From Sphingobacteriaceae bacterium (lineage in GTDB: Bacteria > Bacteroidota > Bacteroidia > Sphingobacteriales > Sphingobacteriaceae): DNA of 19,558 nucleotides. The DNA is taken from positions 1-19,558 of the forward strand of contig CANHHZ010000012.1 of the NCBI GenBank assembly GCA_947460275.1. The letters run 5' to 3'. A program made the translations under genes and the position numbers. The notes beneath the pieces were generated by a model, which saw only the letters and a program-made list of their open reading frames with translations, did not search any database and was not told the origin of the DNA. This document shows positions 8,478 to 14,462 of the stretch, piece after piece; position 1 is the first letter of the stretch, and each line of letters begins with the position of its first letter.

Positions 8478-9833
8478 ATGGCCAAAGAAAAATCTACTAT
8501 TCAGTCACCAATCGTTGTAGGATTGGATATTGGAACAACAAAAATTTGTGTAATTGTTGGACGCAGAACAGCACACAATAAAATAGAAGTTTTAGGTATC
8601 GGAAAAGCTGATTCGGCAGGGGTTACACGCGGTGTGGTTTCCAATATCCAAAAAACCGTTCAGGGCATTGAAGCAGCAGTAGAACTTGCTAGCGCACAAT
8701 CTAATGTCGAAATTCGTGTAGTAAACGTAGGTATTGCTGGTCAGCATATCAAGAGTTTACAACATCGCGGTATCTTAACACGTAGAGATTTTAATACCGA
8801 AATCAGTAAAAAAGATATCGATAAGTTGGTAGATGATATGTTTAAGTTGGTCATGCCTCCAGGCGAGGAAATTATACATGTGTTACCACAAGAGTTTACC
8901 ATCGATAATGAACCTGGTATTAAAGACCCTGTGGGTATGGCTGGTGTGCGTTTAGAAGCTAATTTCCATATCATTTCAGGCCAAATCACTGCTATTAAAA
9001 ATATTATGCGTTGTGTAACTAATGCTGGTTTGCAAACGCAAGATTTGATTTTAGAACCACTTGCTTCATCTGAGTCGGTATTGAGCGATGATGAAAAAGA
9101 AGCAGGTGTATGCTTGGTTGATATTGGCGGTGGTACAACTGATATCGCTATCTTTCATGAGGGTATCATTCGTCATACTGCCGTTATTCCTTTTGGCGGA
9201 AATAGTGTTACAGAGGACATTAGAGAGGGGTGTTCTGTGATGCGTAATCAGGCCGAATTGTTAAAAACTCGTTTTGGTTCTGCACTTGCAGATGAAAATA
9301 AAGAAAATGAGATTATTTGTGTACCTGGATTACGTGGTCGCGAGCCTAAAGAGATTTCAGTTAAAAACTTAGCATATGTAATCCAAGCACGAATGGAAGA
9401 AATTGTTGAGCATGTATATTATGAAATTAAATCATCTGGCTACGAGAAAAAATTAATTGGTGGAATTGTAATTACAGGTGGTGGTGCGTTGTTAAAACAT
9501 TTAAACTTATTGGTTCAATCGGTTACTGGTTTAGATTGTCGCGTGGGTTATCCAAACGAACACTTAAACAAATACGAAAATATGCCAAAATCTGTTTATG
9601 AAGACTTAAGAAGTCCGATGTATGCTACAACGATTGGTCTTTTAATTAAAGGTATTCAAAAGGCAGAAGAGGTGCTTGAAGAAATGAAGCAACCTGGAGT
9701 TTTTGTGGATAAATCTAGCTCGATTACTGACCCAAAAAAACGAGAATCTTTTTTGGAGAGATTGGTAAAGAAAACCACTGATTTTATCAAGGACGATATG
9801 AATGTTAGTGATGAAGAATATACAAAACCGTAA
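8478..9833 (+). CDS. ftsA: Cell division protein FtsA
   Basis: Actin-like ATPase that tethers FtsZ filaments to the membrane and recruits later divisome proteins. The 451-residue product contains the actin-fold phosphate loops GLDIGTTK (15-22) and DIGGGTTD (215-222), and the adenosine motif VITGGGALL (331-339). The 1C subdomain, diagnostic for FtsA, falls at about 85-165. Near the C-terminus, residues about 424-440 (ESFLERLVKKTTDFIKD) can form an amphipathic helix, the expected membrane-targeting sequence. Unusually it is followed by about ten more, mostly acidic, residues. It starts 20 bp after ftsQ and ends before the structured ftsZ leader. Confidence 0.96.
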   Translation: MAKEKSTIQSPIVVGLDIGTTKICVIVGRRTAHNKIEVLGIGKADSAGVTRGVVSNIQKTVQGIEAAVELASAQSNVEIRVVNVGIAGQHIKSLQHRGILTRRDFNTEISKKDIDKLVDDMFKLVMPPGEEIIHVLPQEFTIDNEPGIKDPVGMAGVRLEANFHIISGQITAIKNIMRCVTNAGLQTQDLILEPLASSESVLSDDEKEAGVCLVDIGGGTTDIAIFHEGIIRHTAVIPFGGNSVTEDIREGCSVMRNQAELLKTRFGSALADENKENEIICVPGLRGREPKEISVKNLAYVIQARMEEIVEHVYYEIKSSGYEKKLIGGIVITGGGALLKHLNLLVQSVTGLDCRVGYPNEHLNKYENMPKSVYEDLRSPMYATTIGLLIKGIQKAEEVLEEMKQPGVFVDKSSSITDPKKRESFLERLVKKTTDFIKDDMNVSDEEYTKP

Positions 9834-9836
9834 TAT

Positions 9837-9900
9837 TTTTCCACAATTTGCATTTTTTCCACTTTTTTAACAATTGTGGAAAACCATTGTTAAAAAAGTG
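9837..9900 (+). promoter_or_regulatory. Two mutually exclusive stem-loops in the ftsA-ftsZ intergenic leader
   Basis: Two perfect inverted repeats interlock here. Repeat A pairs 9837-9848 (ttttccacaatt) with 9872-9883 (12 bp, 23-nt loop). Repeat B pairs 9860-9874 (cacttttttaacaat) with 9886-9900 (15 bp, 11-nt loop). The right arm of A overlaps the left arm and loop of B, so an RNA could not form both fully. Repeat B has few G:C pairs and only a broken T-rich stretch after it, so it is a poor classical terminator. The block may act as an attenuator, an mRNA stabiliser or processing site, or a DNA operator. The inverted repeats are seen directly; function is inferred. Confidence 0.6.
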
Positions 9901-9961
9901 TTAATATTACAGAAGAGATGAACAGAAAATTTCAAAATTTAAACAGCTGATTCATAAGGAT

Positions 9962-11620
9962 ATGAAGTTCGAAATGTTAAAAGATAAATCCTCAATCATC
10001 AAAGTAATTGGTGTTGGTGGCGGCGGAGGTAATGCGGTAAACCATATGTATCGCCAAGGCATTACTGGTGTAGACTTTATTATTTGTAATACAGATGCAC
10101 AAGCTTTAGAGTCTAGTCCTATTCCAAATAAGGTACAATTAGGGGCGAGTTTAACAGAGGGAATGGGCGCAGGCTCTATACCTGAAGTTGGTAAAAACTC
10201 TGCTATCGAAAATATTGACGATGTGAAAGCAATGTTGGGTAGTACTACCAAAATGCTTTTTATCACTGCAGGAATGGGTGGAGGTACCGGAACTGGTGCA
10301 AGTCCAATAATTGCTCAGGCTGCAAAAGAGCTTGATATATTAACCGTAGCAATCATCACAACCCCGTTTTCTTTTGAAGGCAAAAGACGTAAAATGCAGG
10401 CCGATGATGGATTGGATGAATTAAAAAAATATGTTGACTCCTACCTTGTAATTTCAAATGATAGGTTACGCGAAATATTTGGAAATCTTACCTTAGGTTC
10501 TGCTTTTGCTCAAGCTGATGATATTTTAACAACAGCCGCAAAAGGAATTGCTGAAATAATTACTGTTCCAGGTTATATTAATGTTGATTTTAAAGATGTG
10601 CGCACGGTAATGAAAGACAGTGGCGTGTCTATCATGGGAAGCTATGCTGCATCAGGTGAAAATAGAGCGTTATCCGCTGTTGAAGGCGCACTTGCATCTC
10701 CATTGTTAAAAGACAATGAGATTGAAGGTGCTAGATATATTTTATTAAATATTAGTTCGGGTCTTCGAGAAGTAACCATGGACGAAGTAACTATAATCAC
10801 AGATTTTATTCAAGATAAAGCAGGCCTTTCTGCTGATTTAATTTGGGGTAACTGCATTGACGAAACGCTAGAAGATAAATTGTCTGTTACCATTATTGCT
10901 ACAGGTTTTCAAACCACAGAACAACGTGCAAAAGATAAACAAAATATCAAAAAAATATCTTTACTTACTCCTGAGGAAACACCTCTAATAAAACCAATAG
11001 AGCCTGTAAACTCTTTTATCGAAACTAAGGAGGAAGAAAGCCAAGAATTAATTGTTGATGCTGGTATTGTTTTAAAAACAGAGGTTGTACAGCCAGATTT
11101 GTTTGGTGATCTTTTTAGTTCTACCAAAAAAATATATACAGAATTAGAAGAACCTGTTAGTTCCACTTTTGTTCATCAACTGGTTCAAGAAGAAACGCAG
11201 GTAGAAAATCTACCTGAGGCTAACTTTGAGTTTGAAGTAAAAATTGCTGAAACTGATTTTGTTTTTGATACTCCGATAGCGAGTTTAGATGTTCAAGAAT
11301 TCACGCAAATCAATTCGTCTGAAGAAGAGCTAGAAAATCAAGAGATCGATGAAGATAAAAATGATGATTCTATTGAGGATCAGCTTAGAAAATCTAAAGA
11401 GAGAATTTTAAGACTCAAAGATTTAAGCATGAAATTGCGCACCGCAAATGGGCTTCAAGAACTAGAAAGCGAACCGGCTTATAAGCGTAAGCAAATGCAA
11501 TTTCAGCAAGTTCAGCATTCGTCAGAGTCGCAGGTTTCGAGATTTACTTTAAGTAATGATGAAGATGGATCAACCGAAATTAGACCTAACAACTCTTTTT
11601 TACACGATAACGTTGACTAA
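9962..11620 (+). CDS. ftsZ: Cell division protein FtsZ
   Basis: Tubulin-like GTPase that forms the Z ring. In the 552-residue product the nucleotide-binding core carries the glycine-rich GVGGGGGNAV loop (17-26), the tubulin signature GGGTGTG (106-112) and the T7 catalytic loop NVDFKD (207-212), and ends near 316. A long, largely acidic linker follows. Within it, about 468-512 is more ordered-looking and basic (KERILRLKDLSMKLR, ELESEPAYKRK). The extreme C-terminus, IRPNNSFLHDNVD (540-552), is the peptide expected to bind FtsA. The start at 9962 gives MKFEMLKDKSSIIKV, and aagga lies just upstream, closer than optimal for a Shine-Dalgarno site. A later in-frame ATG (codon 5) is possible. It follows the ftsA leader hairpins and ends before a strong terminator. 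Confidence 0.97.
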   Translation: MKFEMLKDKSSIIKVIGVGGGGGNAVNHMYRQGITGVDFIICNTDAQALESSPIPNKVQLGASLTEGMGAGSIPEVGKNSAIENIDDVKAMLGSTTKMLFITAGMGGGTGTGASPIIAQAAKELDILTVAIITTPFSFEGKRRKMQADDGLDELKKYVDSYLVISNDRLREIFGNLTLGSAFAQADDILTTAAKGIAEIITVPGYINVDFKDVRTVMKDSGVSIMGSYAASGENRALSAVEGALASPLLKDNEIEGARYILLNISSGLREVTMDEVTIITDFIQDKAGLSADLIWGNCIDETLEDKLSVTIIATGFQTTEQRAKDKQNIKKISLLTPEETPLIKPIEPVNSFIETKEEESQELIVDAGIVLKTEVVQPDLFGDLFSSTKKIYTELEEPVSSTFVHQLVQEETQVENLPEANFEFEVKIAETDFVFDTPIASLDVQEFTQINSSEEELENQEIDEDKNDDSIEDQLRKSKERILRLKDLSMKLRTANGLQELESEPAYKRKQMQFQQVQHSSESQVSRFTLSNDEDGSTEIRPNNSFLHDNVD

Positions 11621-11640
11621 CCATAGTTAATAAAAATACT

Positions 11641-11675
11641 AAACCCTTAGCACGTAAATTGTTGAGGGTTTTTTT
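11641..11675 (+). terminator. Intrinsic terminator after ftsZ
   Basis: The stem pairs 11641-11651 (aaacccttagc) with 11661-11671 (gttgagggttt), including two G:U pairs, around a 9-nt loop. A run of seven T follows (11669-11675). It lies 20 bp after the ftsZ stop and would close the dcw transcript. Confidence 0.85.
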
Positions 11676-11700
11676 GATGAAAAACCTCTATGCTTAACAG

Positions 11701-11731
11701 TTGCTAAATAGGTTTTTATAGATTAAATTTG
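11701..11731 (+). promoter_or_regulatory. Bacteroidota-type promoter for the oxoamine synthase gene
   Basis: TTG at 11701-11703 and TAAATTTG at 11724-11731 are separated by 20 bp, matching the Bacteroidota sigma-A pattern TTG-N17-23-TAnnTTTG. It sits just after the ftsZ terminator and gives a leader of roughly 35 nt before the TTG start codon at 11772. This is the clearest full promoter in the window. Confidence 0.75.
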
Positions 11732-11771
11732 TCAAATAATAAAAAAGATTACACCATTAAATATAATTACA

Positions 11772-13013
11772 TTGGATATTTTCGATAAAGTAGCAAAACG
11801 CATGGGTCCAATAGGACAACATCAAAAATGGTCTCATGGATATTTCTCTTTTCCTAAATTAGAAGGAGAAATTGCCCCACACATGAATTTTAGAGGCAAA
11901 GAACATTTGGTTTGGAGCTTAAATAACTATTTAGGTTTAGCGAATCATCCAGAAGTTAGAAAAGCCGACGAACAAGGTGCCGCAGAATTTGGTATGGCCT
12001 ATCCAATGGGTGCCCGTATGATGTCTGGAAATTCAAAATACCACGAACAATTAGAACACGAGCTTGCTTCTTTTGTGGGTAAGTCGGACGCTTTCTTGCT
12101 CAATTTCGGGTATCAAGGAATGGTTTCTATTATAGATGCTTTGGTAGATAGAAATGATGTAGTAGTCTATGACGGAGAGTCTCATGCTTGTATTGTAGAT
12201 GGCCTACGTCTTCATATGGGCAAACGTTTTGTATATAAACATAACGATATAGAAGACGCCCGTAAACAATTAGACCGTGCTACTAAATTAGTAGAAAAAA
12301 CTGGGGGAGGTATTTTGTTAATCACCGAAGGTGTTTTCGGGATGTCGGGTGCACAAGGTAAATTAAAAGAAATAATAGCGCTTAAAAAAGAATTTAGTTT
12401 TCGATTGTTGATCGATGATGCTCACGGTTTTGGCACAATGGGCGCTACAGGAGCAGGTACGCACGAAGCACAAAATTGTATAGATGGAGTAGATATCTAT
12501 TTTTCAACTTTCGCCAAATCTATGGCTGGAATTGGTGCTTTTGTAGCTTCAACAGAGGAAATAACTAATTTCTTTAGATACAACATGCGTTCGCAAACTT
12601 TTGCTAAAGCTTTGCCAATGCCAATGGTTATTGGTTTATTAAAGCGTTTGGAACTATTAAAAAATAATCCAGAGCTAAGAGAAAAATTATGGAGCGTAGC
12701 CACTGCTTTGCAAAATGGTTTACGTGAACGTGGCTTTGATATCGGTGTTACCGATACCGTAGTTACTCCTGTTTTCTTGAAAGGAGAATTATCTGAAGCA
12801 ACAGCTTTAACCATGGATTTAAGAGAAAATTATAGCATTTTCTGTTCTATTGTTGTTTATCCTGTTATTCCTAAAGGGCTGATAGAATTGAGGCTTATTC
12901 CAACTGCAGTACATACTTTAGAAGATGTGCAACGTACTTTAGATGCTTTTAGTGAAGTTTCTGAAAAACTGAAAAGTGGATATTATTTAGAACATAAATT
13001 TGCCGCTAGCTAA
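11772..13013 (+). CDS. Alpha-oxoamine synthase family PLP-dependent enzyme (Kbl/BioF/SPT-like)
   Basis: Cytoplasmic pyridoxal-phosphate enzyme that, by family, condenses an amino acid with an acyl-CoA or acyl-ACP and releases CO2. The 413 residues show NNYLGLANHP (51-60), GARMMSGN (80-87), SHAC in the cofactor-stacking region (137-140), DDAHGFG (215-221) with the PLP-contacting Asp and His, and STFAKSMAG (245-253), whose Lys249 should form the Schiff base. Family members include glycine C-acetyltransferase, 8-amino-7-oxononanoate synthase, serine palmitoyltransferase and cysteate acyltransferase. The YPMGARMMSGN stretch differs from the GSGCAGSRF-type stretch I recall in Bacteroidota serine palmitoyltransferases, so the substrate is left open. 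Translation begins at TTG: no in-frame ATG occurs between the promoter and residue 11, and MDIFDKV is a natural N-terminus. It has its own promoter and terminator. Confidence 0.9.
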   Translation: MDIFDKVAKRMGPIGQHQKWSHGYFSFPKLEGEIAPHMNFRGKEHLVWSLNNYLGLANHPEVRKADEQGAAEFGMAYPMGARMMSGNSKYHEQLEHELASFVGKSDAFLLNFGYQGMVSIIDALVDRNDVVVYDGESHACIVDGLRLHMGKRFVYKHNDIEDARKQLDRATKLVEKTGGGILLITEGVFGMSGAQGKLKEIIALKKEFSFRLLIDDAHGFGTMGATGAGTHEAQNCIDGVDIYFSTFAKSMAGIGAFVASTEEITNFFRYNMRSQTFAKALPMPMVIGLLKRLELLKNNPELREKLWSVATALQNGLRERGFDIGVTDTVVTPVFLKGELSEATALTMDLRENYSIFCSIVVYPVIPKGLIELRLIPTAVHTLEDVQRTLDAFSEVSEKLKSGYYLEHKFAAS

Positions 13014-13015
13014 AC

Positions 13016-13053
13016 AAAAAAAAGACCTTTAATTAATTAAAGGTCTTTTTTTT
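13016..13053 (+). terminator. Strong intrinsic terminator after the oxoamine synthase
   Basis: A perfect 28-bp palindrome, aaagacctttaatt and its complement (13021-13048), is flanked by an A run (13016-13020) and eight T (13046-13053). The central AATT bases would form the loop. The symmetric A and T runs mean it could stop transcription in either direction. It begins within 3 bp of the stop codon. Confidence 0.9.
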
Positions 13054-13192
13054 AATTTATAGTTAACGCTACAAAATAATTATAAGCCTCATTTCGGAGT
13101 TAAAAATGTTATAAACTCATAAAATGTGGAAAAAATTATGCTTTTGAGCCTTTTTTGTTGATTTTAAAATTTTTTAATTAAAATAATCGTCT

Positions 13193-13200
13193 TAATTTAG
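13193..13200 (+). promoter_or_regulatory. Possible -7 element for the histone H1-like gene
   Basis: TAATTTAG differs from TAnnTTTG at one position. A T-rich stretch, not a clear TTG, lies about 20 bp upstream. It would give a leader of roughly 55 nt. A promoter must exist somewhere in 13054-13260, because a strong terminator precedes this gene; this is only the best candidate. Confidence 0.4.
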
Positions 13201-13243
13201 TACTTGAGAATTAATCAATATCAAATCAAAACCTTAAAAAATT

Positions 13244-13250
13244 AAAGGAG
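13244..13250 (+). promoter_or_regulatory. Clear Shine-Dalgarno site of the histone H1-like gene
   Basis: aaaggag ends 10 nt before the ATG at 13261. Most genes in this window lack such a site, as is usual in Bacteroidota, so this one stands out and suggests high translation. It also supports the start codon of this short gene. Confidence 0.7.
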
Positions 13251-13260
13251 TAATTGGACA

Positions 13261-13437
13261 ATGAAAAAATTTAATGAAGTAAAAGCACTTATTGCAGCTT
13301 TAGAAGCTGATGCAGACAAATTTTACAACAAATCTAACAGTGCTGCTGGAACTCGTGTACGTAAAGGTATGCAAGATCTTAAAAATTTAGCTCAAAGCAT
13401 TCGTCTTGAAATTCAAGAAACTAAAAACAAAGCATAA
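13261..13437 (+). CDS. Histone H1-like protein (Hc1 family), 58 residues
   Basis: The 58-residue product begins MKKFNEVKALIAALEADADK and ends QSIRLEIQETKNKA. It resembles the short Bacteroidota proteins annotated as histone H1 or Hc1-like, with the characteristic central AAGTRVRKGMQDLKNLAQ segment (28-45). It is helix-rich and Lys-rich but also carries many acidic residues, so its net charge is far lower than that of chlamydial Hc1. A role in nucleoid organisation is family annotation only; no DNA-binding motif is obvious to me. A strong Shine-Dalgarno site, a dedicated terminator and isolation from neighbours point to an abundant, separately controlled protein. It converges with dapA. The family recognition comes from memory of homologues, not a search. 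Confidence 0.85.
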   Translation: MKKFNEVKALIAALEADADKFYNKSNSAAGTRVRKGMQDLKNLAQSIRLEIQETKNKA

Positions 13438-13457
13438 ACTGCTACGTTTTTAATCTG

Positions 13458-13488
13458 AAAAGCGCCTGTTTACCAAGGCGCTTTTTTT
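13458..13488 (+). terminator. Intrinsic terminator between the histone H1-like gene and dapA
   Basis: The stem pairs aaaagcgcct (13458-13467) with aggcgctttt (13476-13485) around an 8-nt loop. It has a strong G:C core and seven T (13482-13488). It ends the plus-strand gene. On the minus strand, where dapA arrives, only four T follow the stem, so termination that way is weaker. Confidence 0.88.
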
Positions 13489-13505
13489 ATGCTCAAAACT
13501 TTCGT

Positions 13506-14387
13506 TTAGGCTTCTATTGCGTTAAGTTGTACAGCAATACTTTCCTTTAATGCTGTGCTTGCTTTTACTAAGGGTAAGCGCACAACATCGTTGCAGATAC
13601 CTAGTTGCTTTAGCGCTGCTTTAACACCTGCAGGGTTACCTTCTGCAAACATCAACCTTGTTATTTCTAATAAACTTAAATGCGAAGGCAATGCTTCGGC
13701 ATATTTCCCACTTAAGCACAATCTAACCATATCAGATAGGTGTCTCGGCAGGGCGTTGCCTACAACAGAAATAACGCCAACAGCACCTATGCTCACCATT
13801 GGTAATGCTATAGGGTCATCTCCCGAAATCAACAAAAAGTCTTCCGGTTTATCTCTCATTATCTGGTTAAACTGATCAAAACTTCCCGAGGCTTCTTTGA
13901 TTCCAATAATATTTTTAAAATCAAAGGCCAACTTACAAGTTATTTCAGGGCTTATACTAGTTCCTGTACGTCCTGGCACATTATATAAAATTATAGGCAA
14001 GGAACTCGCTTCACTCAAATACTTGTAATGTTGGTAAATACCTTCTTGGGTTGGTTTATTGTAATAAGGACTAACAGAAAGTACGGCGCTATAGTTGTTG
14101 TTGTTAAAATTTTTAATGTCTTCGGCAACTGATAACGTACTATTGCCACCAATACCGGCTACCAATGGTAGGCGTCCGTCGTTAATCTCAGCGGTAAAAT
14201 CCCAGATTTTCTTCTTCTCTTCTTTGCTCAATGTAGCTGTTTCACCAGTCGTACCTAAGGATACTAGGTAGTCTACTCCTCCATCCACCAAATGATTGAT
14301 CAGATTTTTCAATCCCTGATAATCAACGCTTTTATCTGTGTTAAAAGGTGTAACCAAAGCCACACCAGTACCGTGAAATTTTCCCAT
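13506..14387 (-). CDS. dapA: 4-hydroxy-tetrahydrodipicolinate synthase DapA
   Basis: Class I (Schiff-base) aldolase that condenses pyruvate with aspartate semialdehyde, the first committed step to diaminopimelate and lysine. The 293-residue length is normal for the family. Visible are GTTGET (45-50), which contacts the substrate, the catalytic-triad Tyr135 in YNVPGRTG (135-142), the pyruvate-binding Lys164 in GIKEASGS (162-169), and FAEGNPAGVKAAL near the C-terminus. Its product feeds the meso-diaminopimelate used by MurE at the other end of the window, although the two genes are on opposite strands. It starts 75 bp after the ligA stop on the same strand, so it could share a transcript or have its own promoter; no consensus element is convincing in that gap. 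Confidence 0.96.
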   Translation of the reverse strand: MGKFHGTGVALVTPFNTDKSVDYQGLKNLINHLVDGGVDYLVSLGTTGETATLSKEEKKKIWDFTAEINDGRLPLVAGIGGNSTLSVAEDIKNFNNNNYSAVLSVSPYYNKPTQEGIYQHYKYLSEASSLPIILYNVPGRTGTSISPEITCKLAFDFKNIIGIKEASGSFDQFNQIMRDKPEDFLLISGDDPIALPMVSIGAVGVISVVGNALPRHLSDMVRLCLSGKYAEALPSHLSLLEITRLMFAEGNPAGVKAALKQLGICNDVVRLPLVKASTALKESIAVQLNAIEA

Positions 14388-14462
14388 TTTTAGTTATTAT
14401 TTCAATTGTTAATTAAAGTTCAAACAATCATTTTAATTTTGCATTTGTAAATTCATAAAATT

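Noticed and set aside
14388..14462. Possible dapA promoter (minus strand, attgtttg near the middle).
   Set aside because: It lacks the TA of the TAnnTTTG element and no suitable TTG is at the right distance; read-through from ligA is as likely.
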